A stretch of 64,000 nt of DNA from Thioalkalivibrio sp. ALE31 (GTDB lineage Bacteria > Pseudomonadota > Gammaproteobacteria > Ectothiorhodospirales > Ectothiorhodospiraceae), in contig NZ_KB905020.1 of the NCBI RefSeq assembly GCF_000377405.1, positions 372,001 to 436,000 on the forward strand. Direction: 5' to 3'. Made by a program: the position numbers and the translations under genes. The notes under the pieces are model-generated. The model had not been told where the DNA came from, searched no databases, and was given only the letters and a program-made list of their open reading frames with translations. The first letter of the stretch is position 1. Each line of letters opens with the position of its first letter. This document shows, piece after piece, positions 43,866 to 55,065 of the stretch.

Positions 43866-44936
43866 TCAGGGACGCGCCGGCTGCTGCGCCCGCCAGCGCT
43901 CGAAGGTCGGGTATTCCTCGTAGCCCCGCGTCAAAACGTAGTCCATCACGTTGCGCAGTCGATTCAGGTGCACCACGGAGTCGATGCGGATGATCTCTTC
44001 ACCCTGCTCGTCGAAGAAGATCAGGGTCGGCGCCCAGTGTATATCCAGCGCCGCCGCCCACTCCTTCGGGTTCGTGCGTTCCCCGCCGGGCGTCAGCACC
44101 GGGGTATCGGCATCGTCGGCATCCAGCTGCACCGCATCCATCAGCGCGATGCGTTCCAGCACCTCGTCCTGTTGCAGCGGCTCGGAATGCAGGATATCGC
44201 AGGCATGGCAGGCCTCGCGCTCGAAGAACACCACCAGCGGCCGATCCGCAGGGATCCGGCTGCGATCCAGCGCATACGGCGGGTTCGCGAAAAAGTCGCG
44301 CTGGTTGATGTCGTCCAGGTCAAATTTCGGCGGCGGGTCGGCCCGGTCCAGGTAGTCGCGGAAGCTCCCCTCCCGGTCGTGGCGGTCAATCACGTACTCC
44401 AGCAGCGCGCGAAAACGATACGGCGGGTAGTAGCCACGCATCTGGTGGATGCGCTCGCCCTCCTCGTCGTAGAAGGCAATCGAAGGGGTAAAGTTGAGCC
44501 GCTGTTCGGCCGCGTAGCGCCGCTCGATCCAGGTCTCGCCATCGAGATCGATAACTTCCCGCGTCCCCAGGGCATCAATCGCGACGACATTGAAATGGGC
44601 CGACAGATATTCCCGGATGTCGTCCTGCGCGAAATTCTTGTCGAACAGCGCCTCGCAGTAGGGACAGTCGTCCATGCCGAAGTAGACCGCCAGCCCCATC
44701 TTGCCCTGCTCGACCGCATCGTCCAGGTCCTCGCGCAGGTCCAGGAAACTCAGTTCGAACCAGTCCGGCGTATGCAACCCGATCGGCCGCGGCGTGTCGT
44801 CGAAGACCAGTCCTTCGTCCGCCCCGGCCCCGTCGTCCGCCGACACGGGCGACGCCACAAGCGCCAACGCCAGCATCACGAGCGCGAGAATGGCGAGCAG
44901 GCCGGGACGACGAGTTCGGCAATACGGGCGTTTCAC
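43866..44936 (-). CDS. Periplasmic protein with two thioredoxin-like domains, 356 aa
   Basis: A signal peptide (LLAILALVMLALALVASPVS) exports it. Domain 1 has AVYFGMDDCPYCEALFDKNF (CPYC, about residue 91); domain 2 has VVFFEREACHACDILHSEPL (CHAC, about residue 246). Both resemble SoxW/DsbD-gamma-like thioredoxins and contain the expected cis-proline regions (FTPSIAFYDE, WAPTLIFFDE). Probably a periplasmic thiol-disulfide protein, perhaps in cytochrome or sulfur-protein maturation. Start GTG 44936, 24 nt after serS. SoxW-like function is inferred. Confidence 0.85.
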   Translation of the reverse strand: MKRPYCRTRRPGLLAILALVMLALALVASPVSADDGAGADEGLVFDDTPRPIGLHTPDWFELSFLDLREDLDDAVEQGKMGLAVYFGMDDCPYCEALFDKNFAQDDIREYLSAHFNVVAIDALGTREVIDLDGETWIERRYAAEQRLNFTPSIAFYDEEGERIHQMRGYYPPYRFRALLEYVIDRHDREGSFRDYLDRADPPPKFDLDDINQRDFFANPPYALDRSRIPADRPLVVFFEREACHACDILHSEPLQQDEVLERIALMDAVQLDADDADTPVLTPGGERTNPKEWAAALDIHWAPTLIFFDEQGEEIIRIDSVVHLNRLRNVMDYVLTRGYEEYPTFERWRAQQPARP

Positions 44937-44960
44937 GTGGGCGGTTTCCGAAAGGGCCTG

Positions 44961-46439
<1,479 letters not shown>

Positions 46440-46494
46440 CTACAGTTTATGCGATCACATCGCGTGCACCCAGCAGGCCCCTATCATCGAAGCC

Positions 46495-47991
46495 ATGAGC
46501 GCACATCCGTCCATCGACCCGACCGAGACCGCCACGCAGGCACTGGCCACGGTCATCAACACCCTGGCGACCGCGCTGCCCGCCGATGCCCTGGTGACCG
46601 AGACCGCGGAACGCCGCGCCTACGAGTGCGACGGCCTCTCTGCCTACCGCCAGATCCCAGGGGCGGTCGCCCTCCCGCGCACGCGGGAAGAACTCCTGAC
46701 CTGCCTGCAGGTCTGCCGCGAACACGGGGTGCCGATCATCCCGCGCGGCGCCGGCACGGGGCTGTCCGGCGGCGCACTGCCGAGCGAGACCGGGCTGCTG
46801 CTGTCCATGGCACGCTTCAACCGCATTCTCGAGATCGACGCGGACAATCGCTGTGCAGTGGTGCAGCCGGGGGTGCGCAACCTGGCGATCTCCGAAGCCG
46901 CGGCGCCGCAAGGGCTCTACTACGCCCCCGACCCCTCCTCGCAGATCGCCTGCTCCATCGGCGGCAACGTAGCCGAGAACGCGGGGGGCGTGCATTGCCT
47001 CAAGTACGGGCTGACCGTGCACAACGTCATCGGGCTGGAGATCGTCACCCTCGACGGCGAGACCATCCGGCTAGGCGGCAAGACCCTGGATACCGCCGGC
47101 CTGGACCTCCTCGCCTTCATGGTCGGTTCCGAGGGCATGCTGGGCGTTGTCACCGAGGTCACCGTCCGCCTGCTGCCACGCCCGGAACGCACCCAGGTCC
47201 TGCTCGCCAGCTTTGCCGACGTGGAATCGGCCGGGCGTGCCGTGGCCGGGATCATTGCTGCCGGGCTGGTCCCGGCCGGGCTCGAGATGATGGACAACGC
47301 CGCCATCCGCGCGGCGGAGGACTTCGTCCATGCCGACTATCCGACCGACGCGGCGGCCATCCTGCTGTGCGAACTCGACGGGACCAATGCCGAGGTCTCG
47401 GAGGACATCATGGTCGTGCGCAAGAAACTGCTGGACCTGGGCGCCACCGAGGTGCGCACCGCCCGCGACGATGCCGAGCGTGCGCGCTTCTGGGCCGGGC
47501 GCAAGGCGGCGTTCCCCGCCGCCGGCCGCATCTCGCCGGACTACTACTGCATGGACGGCACCATCCCGCGCCACCAGCTCGGTACCGTGCTGGAACGCAT
47601 CAACGGGCTGTCACAAGAGCACGGCCTGGGGGTGTGCAACGTGTTCCACGCCGGCGACGGCAACCTGCACCCGCTGATCCTGTACGACGCCAATCAGCCC
47701 GGACAACTGGAGACCGCGGAGACCTTCGGTCAGCAGATCCTCGAGCTGTGCGTGGAGGTCGGCGGCACCGTCACCGGGGAACACGGCGTCGGTGTGGAAA
47801 AGCTGGACGGGATGTGCGTGCAGTTCGCCGCCCCGGAGCTCGAACAGTTTCACCACCTGCGCCGTGCGTTCGACCCGCTGGGCCTGCTCAATCCCGGCAA
47901 GGCCGTCCCCACCCTGGCACGCTGTGCCGAGTTCGGGCGCCAGCATGTACACGGCGGCCAGGTGTCGCATCCCGATCTGCCGCGTCTGTAG
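46495..47991 (+). CDS. glcD: Glycolate oxidase subunit GlcD (FAD-linked)
   Basis: This 498-aa FAD-binding oxidoreductase has the FAD site IIPRGAGTGLSGGALPSETG (residues about 82-101), PDPSSQIACSIGGNVAENAG and the C-terminal FHAGDGNLHPLILYD and GTVTGEHGVGVEKLDGM. It oxidises glycolate or a related 2-hydroxy acid. glcE and glcF, usually adjacent, are absent; two GAF-GGDEF genes follow instead. A role with the 2-hydroxyacid dehydrogenase at 39357 or a phosphoglycolate phosphatase is possible. Start ATG 46495. Confidence 0.93.
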   Translation: MSAHPSIDPTETATQALATVINTLATALPADALVTETAERRAYECDGLSAYRQIPGAVALPRTREELLTCLQVCREHGVPIIPRGAGTGLSGGALPSETGLLLSMARFNRILEIDADNRCAVVQPGVRNLAISEAAAPQGLYYAPDPSSQIACSIGGNVAENAGGVHCLKYGLTVHNVIGLEIVTLDGETIRLGGKTLDTAGLDLLAFMVGSEGMLGVVTEVTVRLLPRPERTQVLLASFADVESAGRAVAGIIAAGLVPAGLEMMDNAAIRAAEDFVHADYPTDAAAILLCELDGTNAEVSEDIMVVRKKLLDLGATEVRTARDDAERARFWAGRKAAFPAAGRISPDYYCMDGTIPRHQLGTVLERINGLSQEHGLGVCNVFHAGDGNLHPLILYDANQPGQLETAETFGQQILELCVEVGGTVTGEHGVGVEKLDGMCVQFAAPELEQFHHLRRAFDPLGLLNPGKAVPTLARCAEFGRQHVHGGQVSHPDLPRL

Positions 47992-48028
47992 GATGCCAGC
48001 CCCGAACCCACCGCACGCGACCGCTACC

Positions 48029-48979
48029 ATGTCCGACACGACGCTGGCCACCCCGCTGGCCGACGAGTTCTCCGGTGCCGTCGATGCCACCCTGAACGCG
48101 CTGCAGGCCCTGGTCCCACTGGACATCTGGATGCTGACGCGAGTCGAGGCCGACGACTGGATCGTCCTGCACACACGCGGGCGGGCCCCACGCTTCCGTC
48201 CGGGTGCCGCGTTCAGCTGGCAGCACTCCTACTGTGTCCACATGCACGCCGGCGAGGGGCCGAACGTGGCCGCCGATGCGCGCAGCGTGCCCGCCTACGC
48301 CAGTGCCCCCATCAATGACATCGCGGCCATCGGCTGCTACGTGGGATTCCCCCTGCACGACGCCGAAGGCCAGCTGTTCGGCACCCTGTGCGGTCTGCAC
48401 CCCGAGCCCGTGGATCCCGCCATCGAACGCCACGAACCGGTCATCCGCGCCCTGGCCGAATCCCTGAGCCACGTGCTGCGCCTGAGCCAGCGCGCCGAGG
48501 TCCTGGACCGCCTGCGCCAGCACACAGCCCTGTCCGTGCACAGCGACCCGCTGACCGGGGTCCTCAATCGGCACGGATGGGAGCTCGCGCTGGAGGCCGA
48601 AGAGACCCGATGCCAGCGGCTCGGACAACCCGCCGGGATCATCGCGCTGGATTTCTTTCCGGAGGGCTTGTCCTCCGACGGGGCCGAAGGCCACGACGAC
48701 ACCGAACTGGTGCGGGCGATCCTCGCCCTGCAGGAGCGGGCACACCCCACCGACCGGATCGGACGCCTGGGTGGCGGCCGCTTCGCCCTGCTCGCGAGCG
48801 AGATGAAGAACCCGTCGCTCGCGGAACGCGCCCGATCACTGCAACAATATCTGGCGGATCAGCGCATCCCGGCCAGTGTCGGGTACGCAGCACGCGAACC
48901 GGGCACCGGCAGCCTCGCAAGCGCCCTGCAAAACGCCGCACGCGGGAAACGCAACGCGCCACAACCCACGTCTCCCTGA
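48029..48979 (+). CDS. GAF-GGDEF paralogue with degenerate catalytic motif, 316 aa
   Basis: A GAF domain (residues about 10-165, VPLDIWMLTRVEADDWIVLH and HSYCVHMHAGEGPNVAADA) is followed by a diguanylate-cyclase fold that keeps DPLTGVLNRHGWELALEAEE but has LGGGRFALLASE in place of GGDEF. The usual metal-binding Asp region is also altered (GIIALDFFPEG). It is therefore unlikely to make c-di-GMP. It is a tandem paralogue of the next gene, with matching GAF layout, and may act as a sensor or regulator of it. Start ATG 48029, 37 nt after glcD. Confidence 0.88.
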   Translation: MSDTTLATPLADEFSGAVDATLNALQALVPLDIWMLTRVEADDWIVLHTRGRAPRFRPGAAFSWQHSYCVHMHAGEGPNVAADARSVPAYASAPINDIAAIGCYVGFPLHDAEGQLFGTLCGLHPEPVDPAIERHEPVIRALAESLSHVLRLSQRAEVLDRLRQHTALSVHSDPLTGVLNRHGWELALEAEETRCQRLGQPAGIIALDFFPEGLSSDGAEGHDDTELVRAILALQERAHPTDRIGRLGGGRFALLASEMKNPSLAERARSLQQYLADQRIPASVGYAAREPGTGSLASALQNAARGKRNAPQPTSP

Positions 48980-49020
48980 ACCACCCGTCCCGCCCCAGCG
49001 CTCGCTCGACAGGACACACC

Positions 49021-50001
49021 ATGGCCCGGACCTTCGACCCAGCCGACCCTTCGCACACCCCGTTCAATCTCGGGGTCGATCACACCCTGAAGCTGCTCCA
49101 CCGCCTCGCGCCGCTGGATGTCTGGATGCTGACCCGCATCGAGGACAACGAGCAGATCGTGGTGCGCGCCGACGATCACGGCTACGGGATTGAACCGGGC
49201 ACCGCCTTTGACTGGGGCAACTCCTTCTGCATCCGCATGCTGGCCGAGCGCGGCCCGCGAATCGCTCCGGACGTGACACAGGTGCCCGCCTACCAGGAAG
49301 CACTCGCCGCGCAGACGGATCCACCCGCCATTGGCAGCTACATCGGCTTTCCGGTACACGACCGCGAGTACGGCATGTACGGCATGTACGGCGTGCTGTG
49401 TGCAATGCATCCCGAGCCCGTCTCCCAGGCGATCGAATCGCGCGCGGGGGAGATCGAGTCCGCGGTTCAGGTGATCGAGGCACTGCTGCGACAACGCCGC
49501 CACATCGACGAACTCGAACGCGAACGCGAAGCGCTGATCCTGGAGGCCTATAACGACAGCCTGACCGGTACCCGCAACCGCCGCGGCTGGCAGATCGCGC
49601 TCGATGCCGAGGAACAGCGCTGCGAGGATCACAGCCTTCCGGCGGGCATCATCGCCCTGGATCTCGACCACCTGAAGGCGGTCAACGACCATGAGGGCCA
49701 CGACGCCGGTGACCGGATGATCCAGGCGGCGGGCCAGGCGCTGCGGAGTGCCAGCCGCGAGAACGATGTGGTCGCGCGCCTGGGCGGCGACGAGTTCGGC
49801 GTGCTCCTGCCGGAGACCCCGGCGGACTACCTGCCCGAGATCGCCGACCGGCTGCGCGCGGCGCTCCTGGCGGCAGGTGTCGAGGCCTCCATTGGCTACG
49901 CCTGCCGCACCTTCAGCGGCTCGCTGGCCGCCGCCCAGAGCAACGCCGACGCCGCCATGTACGCCGACAAGCGCCAGCGCCGCGGCCCGTCGGCCCACTG
50001 A
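49021..50001 (+). CDS. GAF-GGDEF diguanylate cyclase, 326 aa
   Basis: The GAF domain (LAPLDVWMLTRIEDNEQIVV, NSFCIRMLAERGPRIAPD) parallels the preceding gene. The cyclase domain is intact: DSLTGTRNRRGWQIALDAEE, GIIALDLDHLKAVNDHEGHD (metal Asp) and RLGGDEFGVLLPE. No RxxD inhibitory motif is obvious. A short repeat GMYGMYG lies in the GAF domain (tandem GGCATGTAC). ATG 49021 follows AGGACACACC. Probably co-transcribed with its degenerate paralogue 41 nt upstream; makes c-di-GMP. Confidence 0.92.
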   Translation: MARTFDPADPSHTPFNLGVDHTLKLLHRLAPLDVWMLTRIEDNEQIVVRADDHGYGIEPGTAFDWGNSFCIRMLAERGPRIAPDVTQVPAYQEALAAQTDPPAIGSYIGFPVHDREYGMYGMYGVLCAMHPEPVSQAIESRAGEIESAVQVIEALLRQRRHIDELEREREALILEAYNDSLTGTRNRRGWQIALDAEEQRCEDHSLPAGIIALDLDHLKAVNDHEGHDAGDRMIQAAGQALRSASRENDVVARLGGDEFGVLLPETPADYLPEIADRLRAALLAAGVEASIGYACRTFSGSLAAAQSNADAAMYADKRQRRGPSAH

Positions 50002-50009
50002 TCGCCGCC

Positions 50010-50036
50010 AGGGAAGCACTGACTCATGGTTACGCG
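50010..50036. mobile_element. Possible relic end of a TIR element
   Basis: CAGGGAAGCACTGACTCATGG matches the end of copy 3 (AGGGAAACACTGAGTAATGG) at about 17 of 21 positions and is followed by an Ala/Gly-codon-like GC stretch. No partner end is visible before gltA. It sits 9 nt after the GGDEF gene, a position similar to the other copies. Evidence is limited to this one short match. Confidence 0.35.
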
Positions 50037-50205
50037 CGTTGCGGCCCGCCTGCGCCCCGAAGTCGCGCAGGTGCCGAGCGGCGGGTATCCAGAACCGGCG
50101 GCCCGTCTCGCTCCGCCCCGCCCGAAACCCGCTGCCGCAGGCCCGCCTTTGGTTTACCATTGAGGCCTTCGCATCCGGGCGACCCCAATTCTACGAGGCC
50201 GTTTC

Positions 50206-51510
<1,305 letters not shown>

Positions 51511-51576
51511 CCGGGACAGCAAAAAGGCTGGCCCGGCCCGCACGGCCGTACCGACCAAAGACCAGCCGACAGGCTC

Positions 51577-52065
51577 CTAGCGTCGGGCGCGAAAGAAGCG
51601 GCGCAGCTGCTCGGCGGCTTCCTCCCCGAGAATCCCGCCGGTCACCTCGAGCCGATGGTTGTGCGCCGGATGCTCGATCAGATCCAGCGCACTCCCTGCG
51701 GCGCCGGTTCGCGGATCGGGCGCGCCGTATACCAGGTGGGCTACCCGGGCGTGGATCATGGCACCGGCACACATGCTGCATGGCTCCAGGGTCACGTAGA
51801 GGGTGGTGCCGGGCAGCCGATAGTTCTGCAAGCGCTCGCCGGCTTCGCGCAGCGCCCGGATCTCGGCATGCGCCGTCGGGTCGTGGAGCGCGATCGGTGC
51901 ATTGTGGCAGGCGGCCAGACAGGTGCCATCGGCGTCCACCAGGACCGCGCCGACCGGGACCTCGCCGACTGCGGCCGCCCGATCCGCCAGGGACAGGGCG
52001 CGCTCCATCCAGTAGTCCGCCGCTCCCGGCGCGTCGGGCGCCGGGCCGGTCTCGCCCGGCGCCAC
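51577..52065 (-). CDS. tadA: tRNA-specific adenosine-34 deaminase TadA
   Basis: This zinc deaminase has the catalytic HAEIRAL (HAE) and LEPCSMCAGAMIHAR (PCxxC), with YWMERALSLADRAAAVGEVP at the N-terminus as in E. coli TadA. It converts A34 to inosine in tRNA-Arg(ACG). I chose GTG 52065, one base after the gpx stop, because it keeps the residues before YWM; ATG 52008 would truncate them. Last gene of the lipid-transport operon. 162 aa, close to the family norm. Confidence 0.93.
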   Translation of the reverse strand: MAPGETGPAPDAPGAADYWMERALSLADRAAAVGEVPVGAVLVDADGTCLAACHNAPIALHDPTAHAEIRALREAGERLQNYRLPGTTLYVTLEPCSMCAGAMIHARVAHLVYGAPDPRTGAAGSALDLIEHPAHNHRLEVTGGILGEEAAEQLRRFFRARR

Positions 52066-52066
52066 G

Positions 52067-52576
52067 CTACGCGGCACTGGGGGGCCTCGGGGGCGGCTCG
52101 TCCAGCGCCGCCTCGATCGCCTGGACCAGCTCCGACGGCTTCTTCTGCGGGGCAAACCGCCGGATCACCCGGCCGTCGCGACCGACCAGGAACTTGGTGA
52201 AGTTCCACTTGATGCCCTGCGTACCCAGGGCCCCCGGTGCCTGTTCCTTGAGGTGTCGAAACAGCGGATGGGCCTCGGTACCGTTCACCTCGACCTTGGC
52301 GAACACCGGGAACGACACCCCGAATCGCGTGCCGCAGGCGCGGATCTGCCCGGCATCCCCCGGCTCCTGACCTCCGAACTGGTTGCACGGAAAGCCCAGC
52401 ACGCGGAACCCCCGTTCGCCATAGCGTTCGGCCAGGGCCTGCAGACCCTCGTACTGCGGCGTGAAACCGCACTCGCTGGCCACGTTCACGATCAGCAGGA
52501 TATCCCCACGCCAGGCGGCCAGCGGCTGCTCGTCGCCGTCGAGCAGCGGGGCGGAAAAATCGAACACATCGGTCAT
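52067..52576 (-). CDS. Glutathione peroxidase family protein (Cys type), 169 aa
   Basis: The motif IVNVASECGFTPQYEGL carries the peroxidatic Cys (residue about 36), with FPCNQFGGQEPGD and KWNFTKFLVGRDG (catalytic Gln, Trp and Asn). Such enzymes reduce lipid or organic peroxides, often using thioredoxin rather than glutathione. Location in a lipid-transport operon fits protection of membrane lipids. The ATG overlaps the stop of the upstream lipoprotein gene by 4 nt. Confidence 0.93.
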   Translation of the reverse strand: MTDVFDFSAPLLDGDEQPLAAWRGDILLIVNVASECGFTPQYEGLQALAERYGERGFRVLGFPCNQFGGQEPGDAGQIRACGTRFGVSFPVFAKVEVNGTEAHPLFRHLKEQAPGALGTQGIKWNFTKFLVGRDGRVIRRFAPQKKPSELVQAIEAALDEPPPRPPSAA

Positions 52577-53244
52577 TCGTCCATCCCGTGCCCGGTCTCG
52601 CGCAGCGCTTCGTCTTCCAGTTCCGCCAGCACGTCGGCGGCGGCTTGCGACAGTGCGGCCACCAGGCGTGAGGCCGATCGCCGGTCGAGCGTGTGGGCCG
52701 CCTCCAGGTGTACCAGGCGCGCCTGCGTGTCCGTGCGGAGTTGGGCCCGCAGTCCGACGCGACCCGTGCCCTGTACGGCCTCACCGGTGTCCACAGCGCT
52801 CAGTGCCTCCAGATTGGCGGCATCCAGATCGCCGTACAACGCCGTAACGAGGATGTGCAACTGCACCGCCGGTCGCCCTTCGGCCCAGGCGTCCGCCGCG
52901 TTATCCACCAGCTCGATGGCGGTACCGTTGCGGGTCCAGCGTTCGCGCAGCAGCTGCTCGAACTGCTCGGCCGGCCGCAGGAACCACTCGTTGTAGTAGT
53001 CCGACTCGTAGCGATGGTCCCCCAGGCGGTAGACCAGTCCCTTGCCAGAATAGGCCGGCGCCACGCGCACCGATCCCAGTTCGACCGCCAGGGGCTCGGC
53101 GTCTCCGGCCATGCGCGGCGCCGGCTCGGCGGGCAACTCCAGCAGGAACCACGAGCGGTCAACGGCCTCGCGTTCGGGGATCAGCGTGCAGCCGCCCAGT
53201 GTCCAGGCGATCAGCAGCAGTGCGGCAACGCTCCATCGGGTCAT
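52573..53244 (-). CDS. ABC-type transport auxiliary lipoprotein (PqiC-like), 223 aa
   Basis: A signal peptide with lipobox LGGC (ALLLIAWTLGGCTL) is followed by the PqiC/DUF330-type domain: RSWFLLELPAEPAP, VRVAPAYSGKGLVYR and DYYNEWFLRPAEQFEQLL. These outer-membrane lipoproteins partner MCE transport systems. Start ATG 53244, 4 nt after the MCE gene stop. Confidence 0.88.
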   Translation of the reverse strand: MTRWSVAALLLIAWTLGGCTLIPEREAVDRSWFLLELPAEPAPRMAGDAEPLAVELGSVRVAPAYSGKGLVYRLGDHRYESDYYNEWFLRPAEQFEQLLRERWTRNGTAIELVDNAADAWAEGRPAVQLHILVTALYGDLDAANLEALSAVDTGEAVQGTGRVGLRAQLRTDTQARLVHLEAAHTLDRRSASRLVAALSQAAADVLAELEDEALRETGHGMDE

Positions 53245-53248
53245 CCAT

Positions 53249-54262
53249 CTACTCCTTGTCCATGGTGCTGCGGGGCGGCGGGGCACCGAACAGCGCGCCC
53301 CCCGGGTTGCGGCGTACGTCATCGGACAGGCTGCGCAGTCCGGCGATCGCGGCCTGCAATTCGTCCAGGGTTTCCAGCAGCTTGGCCTCGCTCACATCCA
53401 TGCCCCGATCGAGGCGTTCGACCATCGAATCCATCCGGTCGACCAGCCGTCCGACATCCGCCGCTTCGGCCGTCTCGCGCAGTTCCCGCAGCGCGGCCCG
53501 CGTCTCGCTGGGCAATGCCTGGGTATCCGGGTGCTCGATCAGGCGCTCGACCGACTCCATCACCCGGGTGGCCGTGCGGGTTGTTGTCTGCAGCTCCTCG
53601 ATCATTTGATCCGCCTGGTCCGCCAGGCGGGCGGTATCCAGGTCCCGGATCGTGGTCTCCACCGTGACCAGCAGGCTCGTCAGGTTGTCCACCACACCCT
53701 CGATGTCCAGCTCGTCGATACGCTTGAGGAGGTTCTCGGCATACTCCAGAAACTGCATGGCGGTACTTGGTGCGGACGGGATGTAGATACCCTCCGGGTC
53801 CCAGTCATGTGCCAGTGGCGGATGGGCCTCGGGGTCCGAGAAGTCCGCCTCGAGATAGTTCATACCAGTGATTCCCTGAGCGGCCATGCGGACCCGAAGC
53901 CCGGCATCGATCAGGTTTTCGAAGACCTCCACGCGGAACTCGCCCTCCTGCGCACTGGCCGCAAAACGATCCGGGTACAGCCGCGCCCGCACCATCACGT
54001 AGCGTTTGCGATCGCGCGGCGGGATATCCGCCTCGTACACCACCGAGGTAAACGTCATGTCGGTCACCTCGCCAATGGTCACCCCGCGGAACTTCACGGG
54101 CGCCCCCACCTCCAGGCCCTGGATCGACGCGTCCATGTACGTCTCGATCTGGATCGACGGGCGCAGGAGATTGCCCGCCGTCAGGATCAGCAGCGCCGCG
54201 ACCAGCGCGGCCAGCCCCCCGAGGATGAACAGCCCCAGCCGGAAATGATGTCGGGCACTCAT
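53249..54262 (-). CDS. mlaD: MCE family protein (MlaD-like periplasmic lipid-binding subunit), 337 aa
   Basis: One N-terminal membrane helix (LGLFILGGLAALVAALLIL) anchors an MCE domain (VGAPVKFRGVTIGEVTDM, residues about 52-69, and QGITGMNYLEADF). A long helical segment follows (about 160-310). MCE proteins form hexameric rings or tubes that shuttle phospholipids between membranes. At 337 aa it is longer than E. coli MlaD (183 aa) and closer to MCE proteins paired with a PqiC-type lipoprotein. Start ATG 54262 overlaps the ATPase stop by 4 nt. Confidence 0.9.
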   Translation of the reverse strand: MSARHHFRLGLFILGGLAALVAALLILTAGNLLRPSIQIETYMDASIQGLEVGAPVKFRGVTIGEVTDMTFTSVVYEADIPPRDRKRYVMVRARLYPDRFAASAQEGEFRVEVFENLIDAGLRVRMAAQGITGMNYLEADFSDPEAHPPLAHDWDPEGIYIPSAPSTAMQFLEYAENLLKRIDELDIEGVVDNLTSLLVTVETTIRDLDTARLADQADQMIEELQTTTRTATRVMESVERLIEHPDTQALPSETRAALRELRETAEAADVGRLVDRMDSMVERLDRGMDVSEAKLLETLDELQAAIAGLRSLSDDVRRNPGGALFGAPPPRSTMDKE

Positions 54263-55062
54263 GCGGGCCTCTCCTCGTCGGAATCCGTCCGCCGCAGGAA
54301 ACGCTGTACCCACGGGTGGTTCGATGTATCGCGCAGGGTGGCCGGGTCGCCCTCGGCCGCAATCCCCTGACTCTCCTTGTCGAGCATAATCACCCGGTCG
54401 GCGATCGCAAAAATGCTGGCCAGTTCGTGACTGACGATCACGATCGTCATGTCCAGGGTGCGGGCCAGACGCTGGATCAGCCGGTCCAGATCGGCCGAGG
54501 TAATCGGATCGAGCCCGGCCGAGGGCTCGTCCAGAAACAGCACTTCCGGGTCCAGCACCATGGCCCGCGCGATCGCTGCCCGCTTCTGCATCCCCCCGCT
54601 GATCTCGGAGGGCATGAAATCGGCAAACGCCCCCAGCCCCACCAATTGCAGACGCGCCCGCGCGATCGCGTCCATCGCCTCGCGCGGCAGATCGGTATGG
54701 ACCTCCAGCGGCAGGCGCACATTCTCCAGCAAGGTCATCGAGCCGAACAGCGCGCCCATCTGGTACATCACCCCCACGCGCCGCAGGATCGCCTCCCGCT
54801 GCGCCTCGTCGGCCTCGGCGATATCCGCGCCGGCCACCCAGATATGCCCGGCCAGCGGCTGGTAGAGCCCGATCATGTGCTTGAGCAGCGTGCTCTTGCC
54901 ACTTCCGGAGCCGCCCAGGATCACGAAAATCTCGCCCCGACGCACGTCGAAATTGAGATCACGCATCAGTACCAGATCGTCAAAGCCCATGGTCAGACCA
55001 CGGACGCGGATCACCACGTCGCGATCTTCAGGATCCGCCATGTGCATGTGCGTCTGGTTCAT
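54259..55062 (-). CDS. mlaF: ABC transporter ATP-binding protein (MlaF-like)
   Basis: This 267-aa ATPase has Walker A ILGGSGSGKSTLLKHMIGL (residues about 49-67), the ABC signature SEISGGMQKRAAIARAMVL (SGGM, as in MlaF) and Walker B EVLFLDEPSAGLDP. The SGGM variant is characteristic of MCE-associated ATPases. It energises lipid transfer with the permease and MCE protein. Start ATG 55062, 3 nt after the permease. Confidence 0.93.
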   Translation of the reverse strand: MNQTHMHMADPEDRDVVIRVRGLTMGFDDLVLMRDLNFDVRRGEIFVILGGSGSGKSTLLKHMIGLYQPLAGHIWVAGADIAEADEAQREAILRRVGVMYQMGALFGSMTLLENVRLPLEVHTDLPREAMDAIARARLQLVGLGAFADFMPSEISGGMQKRAAIARAMVLDPEVLFLDEPSAGLDPITSADLDRLIQRLARTLDMTIVIVSHELASIFAIADRVIMLDKESQGIAAEGDPATLRDTSNHPWVQRFLRRTDSDEERPA

Positions 55063-55065
55063 GCG

